Positions 28,352 to 36,475 are shown, counted from the stretch's first letter. The stretch is 64,000 nucleotides of DNA from Parapedobacter defluvii (GCF_014642075.1 NZ_BMIK01000001.1:310001-374000); one strand, 5' to 3'. Notes: generated by a model not told the origin, from the letters alone. Program-made: numbers and translations.

Positions 28352-28700
28352 ACAAAGTAGTACAAATTGCTTGAGGGGTTCAGTTGCGATGCTTATACTC
28401 TCAGAGTGCGCAGCAGTTTTATTTTCAATTTTCTTTTCGTTTGATTGTCGTTCTAAGCCGATGCACAACATTCAAATATATGCAATCCGCTCTCCTAATC
28501 AAAAATGCTTATAATATGTTTGGATAGAAGCAGAGGTTGTAAAACCCACTATTTAACCCCAAGTTTCTTTAGAAAGGGACAGCTGCTATAATAAAAACGA
28601 TGCTTTTGCAGGCTTTATTTTGCAGCAGTAATTATTGTCTAAAACGTTCTTATCTTTAGAAAGAGGCCCCTACATTTGTGTTTCACAAAAAAAACAATAC

Positions 28701-29444
28701 ATGGAATTCAATTCGAGTAATCCCGTTGTGAAACGCTGCCTTGAAGGCATGGACATAGCCGAAAACGGAAAACCCGAAGAGGCAAACCGGCTGTTCCTTA
28801 AGGCCTGGCACGAAGCTACCGACGACCTTGAAAAATTTATTGCTGCTTATTATGTAGCTCGGCATCAAGAAAGCAATGCCGAGCGGCTGCAATGGTACGA
28901 AACCGCTTTGCAGTTCGCCTTGGCGATAAATGACGGTTCCGTACACAGTGCTTTTCCCTCGCTCTACGCCCATATTGCCAAATGCTATGAAGAGTTGGGC
29001 GATCCTGCCCAGGCAAAGAAGCACCATGACTTGGCGGTTACGTTTGCCAGCAAACCGGCTGACAACGGCCCCTTCTATCATGGAACGCGAGCCGACTTGA
29101 AAGTGGGCGATTTGCTGACCGCCGGACGCCCATCTAATTACCACCCCGGCGTCATCATGAACCATATTTACTTCACCGCCATGGTTAACGGGGCAGGGTT
29201 TGCCGCTGCATTGGCAAATGGTGAAGGGCACGAACGTGTTTACATCGTTGAACCGACCGGGAGCTTTGAAAATGACCCGAACGTTACGGATAAAAAGTTT
29301 CCCGGCAACCCCACGCGTTCCTATCGGACCAGGGCGCCCATGAAAATCGTCGGTGAAGTAACGGAATGGGTGCGGCAAACGCCGGAAGCCATACGGCAAT
29401 TCCGGGAAAAACTGGCCAAAAACAAGGGAGAGATAATTAATTGA
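28701..29444 (+). CDS. arr: Rifampin ADP-ribosyltransferase (Arr) with N-terminal helical extension
   Basis: A 247-residue protein. Residues about 105-247 form the Arr domain, which inactivates rifampin by ADP-ribosylation of its 23-hydroxyl with NAD: GPFYHGTRADLKVGDLL (NAD-binding His), NHIYFTAM, GHERVYIVEPTG and FPGNPTRSYRTRAPMKIVG. The first 100 residues form TPR-like helices (EEANRLFLKAWHEATDDLEK, HIAKCYEELGDPAQAKKHH). Start at 28701 is chosen because the longer frame has no homology and a TACATTTG -7 box lies at 28671-28678. Resistance in this host is inferred. Confidence 0.88.
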   Translation: MEFNSSNPVVKRCLEGMDIAENGKPEEANRLFLKAWHEATDDLEKFIAAYYVARHQESNAERLQWYETALQFALAINDGSVHSAFPSLYAHIAKCYEELGDPAQAKKHHDLAVTFASKPADNGPFYHGTRADLKVGDLLTAGRPSNYHPGVIMNHIYFTAMVNGAGFAAALANGEGHERVYIVEPTGSFENDPNVTDKKFPGNPTRSYRTRAPMKIVGEVTEWVRQTPEAIRQFREKLAKNKGEIIN

Positions 29445-29710
29445 GGGGAAAGCAACTCCATTTGTAAAAGGATGTCGGTCTTCGAGCGGTCTTCTACCCG
29501 TTCCAGTAAGCGACTTTTGCTTTGCCGCAAATGTTCTTTAATCAATGTAAATGAGATATCGTCTACACTGGCCGACATGTTTGGTCGATCATCAAAGGGC
29601 ATCTGATTGGCTGGCGCTATCAAGTCCTCGCGTCTTCACGGTGCTGGATCCACACGGCATTAGCGGTGCGCCGCAGACATTGGGGGCCAATCTGTCCTGA
29701 TCAAATCAAC
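29445..29710. other. Region with unassigned coding-like fragment
   Basis: No intact gene. On the minus strand a stretch reads DDISFTLIKEHLRQSKSRLL and ERVEDRSKTDILLQMELLS, which looks coding but has no start, ends inside arr in the opposite orientation and matches nothing I know. A second piece, CLRRTANAVWIQHREDART, is in another frame. Probably debris of an unidentified gene. Confidence 0.4.
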
Positions 29711-29884
29711 TCAATTTGCCAGTCCAACGCGGCGTCTTTTTTTCATACGCAGAAATATAACTACCGATACGATCAAAAATGCAAGAAGTAACGTCATGTA
29801 GAATAAATTGAGACTCATGGATTTCAGGGTTACCCTCCATTGGGCGATGCTGTTTTCTATGCTAAACTCGGGTTTGCTTTCCAT
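29711..29884 (-). CDS. Truncated permease-prefix membrane protein next to PadR
   Basis: A 57-residue frame that overlaps the end of the PadR gene by 28 bases. It begins MESKPEFSIENSIAQWR, the start of the permease-prefix domain usually found on large ABC-type permeases paired with PadR regulators, then runs into one hydrophobic helix (LFYMTLLLAFLIVSVVIFL) and a basic tail. It may be a natural small membrane protein or a truncated permease; the join to a helix suggests truncation. Confidence 0.55.
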   Translation of the reverse strand: MESKPEFSIENSIAQWRVTLKSMSLNLFYMTLLLAFLIVSVVIFLRMKKRRRVGLAN

Positions 29885-30195
29885 AATTTTTGAATCACTT
29901 CATTAATAATTGTCCAATTTTCATGCTCCGTTACCAGTTCCCGCTTACCATCGTTGCTGATACGGTAGTACTTTCTCCGGCGTCCGGACTCGGCTGTTTT
30001 CCAGTCGGATCGAAGCAAGCCTTTTTTCTCCAGTTTATGTAGTACAGGGTATAGGGTTCCGTCTCCCCATTCGATTTTACCGTTTGATAGTTCTTTTACC
30101 TTCTGGATAATTTCATAGCCGTATGACTCCTTTTCAGCCAATATGGAAAGGATAATGGGGATGGAGGACGCTCCGACGAGTTCTTTTGATATCAT
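29857..30195 (-). CDS. PadR-family transcriptional regulator
   Basis: A 112-residue winged-helix repressor. The PadR fold is clear: PIILSILAEKESYGYEIIQK for helix 1-2, ELSNGKIEWGDGTLYPVLHK for the recognition helix region, LEKKGLLRSDW and the wing SGRRRKYYRISNDGKREL. PadR proteins respond to hydrophobic ligands and often control an adjacent membrane-protein gene, here the overlapping small gene 29711-29884. Confidence 0.87.
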   Translation of the reverse strand: MISKELVGASSIPIILSILAEKESYGYEIIQKVKELSNGKIEWGDGTLYPVLHKLEKKGLLRSDWKTAESGRRRKYYRISNDGKRELVTEHENWTIINEVIQKLWKANPSLA

Positions 30196-30249
30196 ACATT
30201 GAAGTTCAATGCATCAAATATACATAGAAGTTCAAGATATGCAAGAAAG

Positions 30250-30480
30250 AACCTGAATTTTGGCAGTATCAAATCGTATGTACTCCGGAAGATGTCGGTA
30301 ACATCCGCGGTTATCGTGAAATGGTCGATACGTTTGCCCATGGCACAACAGCGGAAAAGCAGAGTTTCCGCCAATGGCTTGGCCTACGAACAAACGAGGA
30401 TTGGGACCCGGCATACTACAACCAACGCGAGGTCAACAAACGCATGGCGTTGATCGCACCGGAAGAGTTGACGTTTTAAA
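30250..30480 (+). pseudogene. Fragment of an unidentified repeated gene (copy A)
   Basis: An open stretch of about 77 codons without a start, including YREMVDTFAHGTTAEKQSF, LGLRTNEDWDPAYYNQREVN and ending MALIAPEELTF. The segment YYNQREVNKRMALIAPEELT recurs at 40087-40143. The gene family is not recognised; the two copies imply a multi-copy mobile or polymorphic gene that has been shredded here. Confidence 0.5.
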
Positions 30481-30506
30481 TATTTGCTTGGGGTGTCCCC
30501 GGTCGG

Positions 30507-30542
30507 GCGGGAGCTAAGCGATGAGCTTGGCTCCCGCTTTTT
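30507..30542 (+). terminator. Strong intrinsic terminator
   Basis: GCGGGAGC (30507-30514) pairs with GCTCCCGC (30530-30537), with an inner AAGC/GCTT pairing, followed by TTTTT. It follows the fragment ending at 30480, so it was probably the terminator of that lost gene. Confidence 0.8.
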
Positions 30543-30555
30543 GGCGTAAAGCTTG

Positions 30556-30586
30556 TTGTAGTTGTAAATAGAAGTCATTATCTTTG
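30556..30586 (+). promoter_or_regulatory. Promoter of the GNAT-linked antitoxin
   Basis: TTG at 30556-30558, 20-nt spacer and TATCTTTG at 30579-30586, the Bacteroidota -33/-7 pattern, leaving a 15-20 nt leader before the ATG at 30607. Confidence 0.6.
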
Positions 30587-30606
30587 TAACCAGTAGTTTA
30601 TACGTT

Positions 30607-30765
30607 ATGGCAATCGCAATTAAATCGATACCTGTTCTTAAATCAGAAGCAGCTGAAGCTTTTGAAAAGAGGGTGTATGCCAATAACGACAAAAGGGCTA
30701 CCATTGATTTTTCAAAACAGATTAACCAAGCAGCCAAGATTTTAGCCAAGGCCAAAATCAAATAG
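30607..30765 (+). CDS. Small antitoxin-like protein paired with a GNAT toxin
   Basis: A 52-residue protein (MAIAIKSIPVLKSEAAEAF to KILAKAKIK). The N terminus is a short beta/hydrophobic stretch and the C terminus a basic helix, similar to the small antitoxins found upstream of GNAT-type acetyltransferase toxins. The toxin gene begins about 11 bases downstream but is broken by frameshifts. Too short for most gene finders. The toxin-antitoxin assignment rests on neighbourhood. Confidence 0.65.
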   Translation: MAIAIKSIPVLKSEAAEAFEKRVYANNDKRATIDFSKQINQAAKILAKAKIK

Positions 30766-30775
30766 ACCCATTGTT

Positions 30776-31286
30776 TTGTTGGTAGACAAGTGTACCCTAA
30801 AACCTTATGGTGAAGAGTTACTTCATCAATGTGAACCGTTTGATTGCGGAGATGGCGATTTGAATGATTTTTTTGCCAATGATTCCCTGCGTTATTCTCG
30901 GAATCTCATGGGCAAATCATATTGTTTCACGCTTGATGCTGATCCTCGGATGATCGAAAAAAGAAAGTGAACCAACAAATCCCAAGGGAAAAACAATTCC
31001 GGAGTTATCCTCCTGTGCTAATTGGCCGGCTTGGTGTCAATAGTGCATTTCGCGGCAAGGGCATCGGCCATGAATTGATGGACTTTATCAAGTCTTGGTT
31101 CGTGGATGCAGCAATAAAACCGGTTGTCGTTTTATTGTCGTAGATGCTTATAATAACAAAGGAGCGCTGGGATATTACGAACGTGAAGGATTCGGTTTTC
31201 TTTTTAGCACAGAAGATCAGGAAAAGGAATATCTGGACTACCCTCAGGATCATCAGCTTCATACGAGGTTGATGTATTTTGACTGA
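30776..31286 (+). pseudogene. GNAT acetyltransferase (toxin-type), frameshifted
   Basis: Three successive frames together give a complete N-acetyltransferase: LKPYGEELLHQCEPFDCGDG and DLNDFFANDSLRYSRNLMG; after a frameshift near 30965, VLIGRLGVNSAFRGKGIGHE with the acetyl-CoA loop RGKGIG; after another near 31117, CRFIVVDAYNNKGALGYYER and YEREGFGFLF. Stop at 31284-31286. The two frameshifts inactivate what would be a tRNA- or protein-acetylating toxin. The antitoxin is intact. Confidence 0.85.
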
Positions 31287-31339
31287 TTGTTTTGACTTCA
31301 TAAGTTACACCTAACAAAGATGGACATCCGCGCTGAATG

Positions 31340-31692
31340 AGCGGGTCGGTATCGGAATGGTTATGTCCAACGGCCTTGATCATCAATTCAAGTATTCACC
31401 GGATAAATTTGCCATTGTTAAGCATATTTTGGATGATGAGCGATACCTGATTGTTAAAAATTATCTGAGATCCATTGAATGAGATATTAATAACGAAAAA
31501 GGTCAGCAGGAGCAATTATTTTCTGGGCAAACCTTTAAAAACCCCAGCGTACAACCGATCAGAAGAACCACCAATTATGGGAGCATACGGGATTCTAACT
31601 TCCCTGATTTTGGGATGTTGATGAGTGAGGTGGGGATTGTGGAGGATTACGTCAACAAAAACGATGTTAGGCCTTTCTTTACAGAATTATAG
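31340..31692 (+). pseudogene. Unidentified repeated gene, one in-frame stop (copy A)
   Basis: Continuous frame except for one TGA: GIGMVMSNGLDHQFKYSPDK, FAIVKHILDDERYLIVKNY, stop, then QQEQLFSGQTFKNPSVQPIR and a tail ending VNKNDVRPFFTEL. The first 115 bases recur with few differences at 39971-40085, and a relic of the tail (KNDVKPSFAE) follows the YhcG fragment near 43832. I do not recognise the family. Confidence 0.5.
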
Positions 31693-31737
31693 CCACTATT
31701 TACAGTAGTCGATTTGCAATATACACCTTTACCAATC

Positions 31738-31778
31738 GTGGCACGATAAGACCTGAAAATTGGGTCTTATCGTACCAC
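31738..31778. repeat. 16-bp inverted repeat
   Basis: GTGGCACGATAAGACC (31738-31753) and GGTCTTATCGTACCAC (31763-31778) pair at 15 of 16 positions around a 9-nt loop. There is no T-run on either side. It lies between a shredded gene and the stop of the PDZ-protein gene; a transposon end, a small MITE or a factor-assisted terminator for convergent transcription are possible. Confidence 0.6.
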
Positions 31779-31813
31779 AAAAGGTAATATAGTACAGTTT
31801 CATTTTCCAATTC

Positions 31814-33502
31814 TCACTTAGGATAAGATCCTAGCACAACCGTTACAACCTTCTCCTGAAATACATTTTGAGCGATTTGATCAATTATCGTGATGGTAAC
31901 GGTATCGCCGGGATCGTAACTATTTAGCGCATTTGTCAAACTTTGACCGTCATATACGTCATCCGCCTCTATTGAGGTTATTAACGTGCCTGGTGTAATA
32001 TTATTCATGTGCAATGCCCCGCCGGCAGTAATTGGTCCAAGTATTATCCCTCTGATATTCCTCCATTGCCCCGAAAATCCATCTGAAATAAACATATTAC
32101 CTTGATAAGGTATCACGTCGGTTAATCCTAAATGCGCCCTAACACCAACATCTTGCGATATCGCTACGTTCTGAGATACTGCATGTTGAACGGAAATCTT
32201 TTTGGTTTGGCTCCATTGTGCTTCCATAGCAGTCATTTCATTGCTGTTCAACACCCTTCTAAACGAATTGTTGCCGTTTGCGCGATAATCCCCCCATCGT
32301 ACGCCATGTGCTATAAAACCGACATAATCCTTCTTACCCAATGCAGCAACGGCATCACCAATGTTTACTTCTAAATTTGGGTCATTATACTGCAACGCCC
32401 GTACGTAATCCAGATGCAGTTTTTGTAAATCAGTATTCCCTTCAAGTCGGGCTTTCTCAGCTGCCGCTATATGGTTTTGTATGGCCTGCTGTTGGGATAT
32501 CGTAGGAAAAAAAGCATTTTCGAACATGGCAATCATGTCATCATCAGCATCGTACATTTCAATGGTGGTATTGGAAAACCGTTCATCTGAAAATTGGTTA
32601 TTTACCTGCTGATCAAAATGCGATTTCATTGATTTACGCCTACTACCGAAACCTAGAAAAGACCAGCCGCTCGATTTCTGGGTTACCGTGCTTTCTTGGG
32701 CCTCGCTCAAAAACTGATTGATGATCATGCTCGCATTTATGCGTGCATTGATATAGCTGCCTTTTGTATCCAAGAATTTGTACTTGGCAAGAACGGAAAA
32801 GTTTCCTCCGGCAATTCTATTTTTGATATATTGCGAGGGCCGGTCAATAGAAACACTATTAAAGGCGCCGCCCATAGATACCGTTGTTCCGGGGATGCGT
32901 TCACTTGCGACGACATCATTCCCTACCTTCACAGTCACCTCCAATTCAGAAAGAGATATGAGTTGAGCTGCATACTGATTATAGGCATCTATATAATGTT
33001 GCTGTTGGAGAATATATTGTTCATATTGGTTCGCGAGCGCCATAATTTGCGATGCAAATACACCCGCATTCGGATTAATGATTGGCCCTCCGAATGTGTT
33101 TTTCACAATAGGGGGATAATAAAATCGAAGGGTGGAACCCGAAGTTAGTGCGGCGCCAATTGCTGCCTTTTGGCTCTCGTTCGGCAAAGACAAGTTAGCT
33201 ATTATCGGTATCGTTATAGAATAAACATCGGTATCATAGCTGTTTGTCTCATAGCCTTCGGAATCAATGAATTTGACGCTTTTGATATCAACCTCAAGCA
33301 GCGGCATAATAAACATCTTGGCCGTACTGCCACTTGCCGTGGTTTCTACGAAACCATGTGTGTGATAGGGAAAGTACCTACCCGTATTGTCAATAGCAAT
33401 GTAGTTCCGAACCTCGAATCGCTTTGAATTGGGAGTTACTTGAGGAAAAACACGTGGTATCCAAAAGAAAACTGCTAAGAAGCAGACAGAAAGCTTTTTC
33501 AT
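31814..33502 (-). CDS. Exported protein with C-terminal PDZ-like domain
   Basis: A 562-residue protein with a signal peptide ending RVFPQ. Residues about 150-180 are Gln/Tyr-rich helix (QYEQYILQQQHYIDAYNQY); the central part is unfamiliar. The last 75 residues are PDZ-like: GGALHMNNITPGTLITSIEA, then DGQSLTNALNSYDPGDTVTI. No protease triad is visible, so it is a binding or scaffold protein rather than an HtrA. It starts 6 bases downstream of the DUF5675 gene in the same operon. Confidence 0.72.
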   Translation of the reverse strand: MKKLSVCFLAVFFWIPRVFPQVTPNSKRFEVRNYIAIDNTGRYFPYHTHGFVETTASGSTAKMFIMPLLEVDIKSVKFIDSEGYETNSYDTDVYSITIPIIANLSLPNESQKAAIGAALTSGSTLRFYYPPIVKNTFGGPIINPNAGVFASQIMALANQYEQYILQQQHYIDAYNQYAAQLISLSELEVTVKVGNDVVASERIPGTTVSMGGAFNSVSIDRPSQYIKNRIAGGNFSVLAKYKFLDTKGSYINARINASMIINQFLSEAQESTVTQKSSGWSFLGFGSRRKSMKSHFDQQVNNQFSDERFSNTTIEMYDADDDMIAMFENAFFPTISQQQAIQNHIAAAEKARLEGNTDLQKLHLDYVRALQYNDPNLEVNIGDAVAALGKKDYVGFIAHGVRWGDYRANGNNSFRRVLNSNEMTAMEAQWSQTKKISVQHAVSQNVAISQDVGVRAHLGLTDVIPYQGNMFISDGFSGQWRNIRGIILGPITAGGALHMNNITPGTLITSIEADDVYDGQSLTNALNSYDPGDTVTITIIDQIAQNVFQEKVVTVVLGSYPK

Positions 33503-33508
33503 AACTTG

Positions 33509-33979
33509 TTATTTGAAGGTGACTGTGATCGGTTTGTTCGGTGTACGATTAGGTGTATCTGTTCCATAAAATGCCTTTTTCAGTCTTGAATAAGCCAAAG
33601 CACTATTCTGGACACTGCAGTTACCTACGTTAGCTCCTGTACCAACTAATACGCAACCTTTAATTTCCCTGGTATAATTTCCCATATGGATTTGCACCCC
33701 TGTCCGGTTGGGTACGTTCTCAAGTTGAATCCGCCATCCGTCGGCCTTATCATAGCGCAGTATTCCGCTGTATGTCCCCGGAGGAATACAACTTACGTTG
33801 TTCAGATTATCTTTCCACGGCAGCTCCAACGTATAGCAAAGAACTTCGCCATTCGCAATAAGATATCCCATCGTGCACGCAGATGCGGATGTTTTTCGCT
33901 CCACGATCAAATCGAGCTTTTCCTGGGTATAAAATGTTATATAATTAAATACTAGTAGGAGAGTTAAAATAGGTTGCAT
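33509..33979 (-). CDS. DUF5675 family protein
   Basis: A 156-residue protein with a hydrophobic N-terminal segment (ILTLLLVFNYITFY) that may be a signal or anchor. The DUF5675 body has VERKTSASACTMGYLIANGE, CYTLELPWKDNLNNVSCIPP and PGTYSGILRY, then VQIHMGNYTREIKGCVLVG. The family is found in phage, T6SS and polymorphic-toxin neighbourhoods; it is suspected to act on peptidoglycan or peptides but this is not proven. It is the upstream gene of the PDZ-protein operon (6-base gap). Confidence 0.82.
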   Translation of the reverse strand: MQPILTLLLVFNYITFYTQEKLDLIVERKTSASACTMGYLIANGEVLCYTLELPWKDNLNNVSCIPPGTYSGILRYDKADGWRIQLENVPNRTGVQIHMGNYTREIKGCVLVGTGANVGNCSVQNSALAYSRLKKAFYGTDTPNRTPNKPITVTFK

Positions 33980-33995
33980 AAGTTGTAATATTTGG

Positions 33996-34190
33996 TCATA
34001 TCTTAGTGGAGAAGATTAAAGAAGTACCTGAGACACCTGAGCTCTCCAATTGGAGTGTTGTCTGTCCTTTATACCGAAATCGATATCTACAAGGCCCGGC
34101 TGATTTCTTGTAAGGTTCAACCAAATTTCTTGCAAGTCTATACTGGCTATTCTGTTCTTTTAGGTCCATGTTGCAGATTTGAAATGCCAA
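33996..34190 (-). CDS. Possible small protein upstream of DUF5675
   Basis: A 64-codon frame ending 16 bases before the DUF5675 start. It is rich in basic and polar residues (YRLARNLVEPYKKSAGPCRY) with a strand-like tail. No family, and no promoter match upstream. Its close spacing to the operon is the only support; it may be a fragment. Confidence 0.3.
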   Translation of the reverse strand: MAFQICNMDLKEQNSQYRLARNLVEPYKKSAGPCRYRFRYKGQTTLQLESSGVSGTSLIFSTKI

Positions 34191-34329
34191 GGATTAATAT
34201 CGGCTAAATATAATATATTTCAGTCTATATATAAATACCCACAAGTAAGTATTTTACAATAATTTATGGTCTTCTCTTCATATATTTAGTAGATGTCCTC
34301 ATTATTCAATCCCGCATTAGACGCGTTGA

Positions 34330-34539
34330 TTAAACCGGTACAAAAATACCCCGGTGTTTCGATTCCGGGGCCTTCCATGTGGTAAAATGGATGTATTGCT
34401 TATCATATTCCGATACTGACACTGGAGCATTCATCATTTGAAATTTCGATTTAAGGTCTTCCCATAAGAATGGATCGCCGCGTAAGCCCCAGCCTGACGG
34501 AGTATCGTCGAAGTATTTTGAAGCGTTGCTCCGTTTCAT
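34330..34539 (-). CDS. Small hypothetical protein with its own promoter
   Basis: A 69-residue protein (FDDTPSGWGLRGDPFLWEDL then QMMNAPVSVSEYDKQYIHF). Codon use and the Trp/Pro-rich composition look real and a textbook promoter lies 37 bases upstream (34576-34606). No known domain. A toxin or immunity-type role is possible given the neighbourhood but not shown. Confidence 0.6.
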   Translation of the reverse strand: MKRSNASKYFDDTPSGWGLRGDPFLWEDLKSKFQMMNAPVSVSEYDKQYIHFTTWKAPESKHRGIFVPV

Positions 34540-34575
34540 GATGCGGAACTGGTTATGCTGGCTAATTATTTATGA

Positions 34576-34606
34576 CAAAAATACGAAGACAAATCAAACT
34601 ATTCAA
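34576..34606 (-). promoter_or_regulatory. Promoter of the small gene 34330-34539
   Basis: Read on the minus strand: TTG (34606-34604), 20-nt spacer, TATTTTTG (34583-34576). Exact Bacteroidota -33/-7 spacing. Confidence 0.6.
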
Positions 34607-34653
34607 TAGTCATTAATTGAAAAATAGCCTAGCCCCTAACCCATTGGGGCGGC

Positions 34654-34683
34654 CCCTGTTTCGTCACGAAACAGGGATTTTTT
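34654..34683 (+). terminator. Hairpin with T-run, plus orientation
   Basis: CCCTGTTTCG (34654-34663) and CGAAACAGGG (34667-34676) form a perfect 10-bp stem with a 3-nt loop, followed by A and six T. The orientation fits plus-strand transcription, yet the neighbouring genes are on the minus strand, so it may belong to a lost gene. Confidence 0.7.
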
Positions 34684-34687
34684 AGTT

Positions 34688-35125
34688 TTACACCACCTCG
34701 ATCTCCGGATTCAGTCTCGTCAGCTCCGTAATAAACCCGGCTTTATCCTCCGGCGATATGACAACACTGTCAAACCTGTTGTAAAAAATTTCGAGTCGGT
34801 CCAACGAAGGAGCGGGAGCACTAATAAGGGTTCGGGTTTTCTCAATTTTCCGGATAGAAGCAACGGGTATTTTCTTCCGCTTGTATAACCAGCCGCCGTG
34901 GATGATCAGCATACCGCGGTCAACGGCATAATAAGTTGCCAGAAAAAGCTGGATGCACAGGGCGGTGCATACGATCATGAGCACCGCGATCCCAAATCCC
35001 ACCAACTGCCCTGTTTGATTGGGCTGTTTCAGGGGCAAAATAACTGTCAGCAGCGTAGAACCTAACATGATTCCCACGATTGGTATAAAAAGTACCAAAT
35101 CTACCTTCGCTTTGTATTTTGTCAT
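34688..35125 (-). CDS. Membrane-anchored bacterial PH-domain protein
   Basis: A 145-residue protein. Two hydrophobic helices (about residues 10-28 and 40-65) precede a bacterial PH-like domain with YYAVDRGMLIIHGGWLYKRK, IPVASIRKIEKTRTL and RLEIFYNRFDSVVISPEDKA. The start at 35125 (MTKYKAKVD) is supported because the same opening (MTKYKSKVD) is conserved in the N-terminal fragment at 37215-37277. This is the only intact one of three copies in the window. Function unknown. Confidence 0.8.
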   Translation of the reverse strand: MTKYKAKVDLVLFIPIVGIMLGSTLLTVILPLKQPNQTGQLVGFGIAVLMIVCTALCIQLFLATYYAVDRGMLIIHGGWLYKRKKIPVASIRKIEKTRTLISAPAPSLDRLEIFYNRFDSVVISPEDKAGFITELTRLNPEIEVV

Positions 35126-35229
35126 AGGCAACAAAATACGAAATTTTGCCAAGCGGTTTTCCCATACTATCAGAAATCTTCCTCAGAGCCGATTATAAAC
35201 GGATATAACCGTTTAAAGACGGCTGTCAT

Positions 35230-35261
35230 TTTGCTAAATAAAATATCATACACTATTTTTG
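35230..35261 (+). promoter_or_regulatory. Promoter of the Rpn-family nuclease gene
   Basis: TTTG at 35230-35233, 20-nt spacer and TATTTTTG at 35254-35261: the best match to the Bacteroidota promoter consensus in the window. Leader about 40 nt before the ATG at 35307. Confidence 0.7.
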
Positions 35262-35306
35262 CCTCACAGTCAAACCCCACAGAATACCAATGAAAAGCAA
35301 TGCACT

Positions 35307-36167
35307 ATGGCAAAACAAGCATTTACCGAAACTCAGGGTAAAGAACGCGCGGAAAGTCAGCAGTTTGATAAAATCATCCGGCAGAATATGCCTATTCTTT
35401 TTCCGGCGCTTATGGAAAAAGTATTTGGTCTGCATATCGTGGAATATACTCTGCTTGACGACAAGCTCCAGACCACAAAGCAATTGGAAGTGGATGCGTT
35501 GCAGAAAGCTACAGATACCGAAGGCAATACATTCATCATCCATCTGGAAGTTCAGACCAAAAATGACAAGTACATGGCTATACGGCTGTTGGAGTATCGT
35601 GCTATGTTGAACCGTATTCATGGGCTTCTGGTGAAGCAATACGTATTATATATCGGCGGAGGCAATATGAATATGCAAGACTGCATTATAGAGCCCGATC
35701 TTCAATTCGCGTACAAGTTGATCGATTTTTCGACACTACCGCACGAGTGGTTTCTATCTTCGGAACATATTGAGGAACAGCTGCTAGCTGTGTTGGGCAA
35801 GCTGGGAGATAAGGAGCCGACCAAGCTAATGGAGGAGGTAATTTCCGCGATTGACAGACAACCTATTAATCGTGTAGCTAAAATTAAATATTTCAAGCAG
35901 TTGCGTGTGTTGGCGCAATTGCGTAAATTTACAGACACAAAGAAAGTGAGGGACATGATGTTAAAGACAGCTTCATTTTTTAAGGTAGAAAAGGATCCTT
36001 TTTATAAGCAGGGTGCCGAAGAAGCCGCTGAGCAAAAAAGCTATGAGTTCGTTCAGAACTTAATTCAGAACACTGAATTCGATGATGCCAAAATCGCATC
36101 TTTGGCAGTGGTAGCAGTGTCTTTTGTTGAGAAAGTTCGCGCTGATCTGGCCAAGAAGAAGAAATAA
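35307..36167 (+). CDS. Rpn-family recombination-promoting nuclease/putative transposase
   Basis: A 286-residue PD-(D/E)XK nuclease-like protein of the Rpn/YhgA group, which nicks DNA and raises RecA-independent recombination; some are exclusion or anti-phage factors. The core is visible: FDKIIRQNMPILFPALMEKV, KQLEVDALQK (Asp), and TFIIHLEVQTKND (Glu-x-Gln), then the helical region RLLEYRAMLNRIHGL. The C-terminal third is helical with a lysine tail. Intact, with a perfect promoter and its own terminator, so it is probably expressed. Confidence 0.82.
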   Translation: MAKQAFTETQGKERAESQQFDKIIRQNMPILFPALMEKVFGLHIVEYTLLDDKLQTTKQLEVDALQKATDTEGNTFIIHLEVQTKNDKYMAIRLLEYRAMLNRIHGLLVKQYVLYIGGGNMNMQDCIIEPDLQFAYKLIDFSTLPHEWFLSSEHIEEQLLAVLGKLGDKEPTKLMEEVISAIDRQPINRVAKIKYFKQLRVLAQLRKFTDTKKVRDMMLKTASFFKVEKDPFYKQGAEEAAEQKSYEFVQNLIQNTEFDDAKIASLAVVAVSFVEKVRADLAKKKK

Positions 36168-36199
36168 CGGTAGTTGATACCGCCGTGTAATGATATGGA

Positions 36200-36226
36200 C
36201 CATCCGTCAATCGGCGGATGGTTTTT
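36200..36226 (+). terminator. Terminator of the Rpn nuclease gene
   Basis: CCATCCG (36200-36206) pairs with CGGATGG (36215-36221), 8-nt loop, followed by TTTTT. Confidence 0.75.
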
Positions 36227-36271
36227 GTTTGTGGTTTCGAGACTTTTCGAAGGTAAATTATACGTTGACCG

Positions 36272-36475
36272 TTACAGGCTTACTATCTTAGCAGCAATCT
36301 CTTTGCAATACGCAATATTTCCCAATAAGCACATCGTTTCAGTTTCAATCTTGAAAAGAGCGGTAGCAATGGTTCTTTCATTCGCTCCATTTATTTTTAG
36401 GTTGAATATTTGGGGGAGATAACTATAATATTCGTCTCTCGCTTCTTTGTACACGTTCACGCCAATTGGATCCAT
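36272..36475 (-). CDS. Possible small or fragmentary protein
   Basis: A 67-codon frame (GVNVYKEARDEYYSYLPQIF, NERTIATALFKIETETMCLL). The mix of charged and hydrophobic residues looks coding and helical, but it has no promoter, no ribosome-binding site and no known domain. It may be the N-terminal part of a broken gene. Confidence 0.3.
   Translation of the reverse strand: MDPIGVNVYKEARDEYYSYLPQIFNLKINGANERTIATALFKIETETMCLLGNIAYCKEIAAKIVSL

Noticed and set aside
34654-34683. Terminator of the PH-domain gene at 34688
   Set aside because: The T-run is on the plus strand while the gene is on the minus strand, so it cannot serve that gene as an intrinsic terminator.
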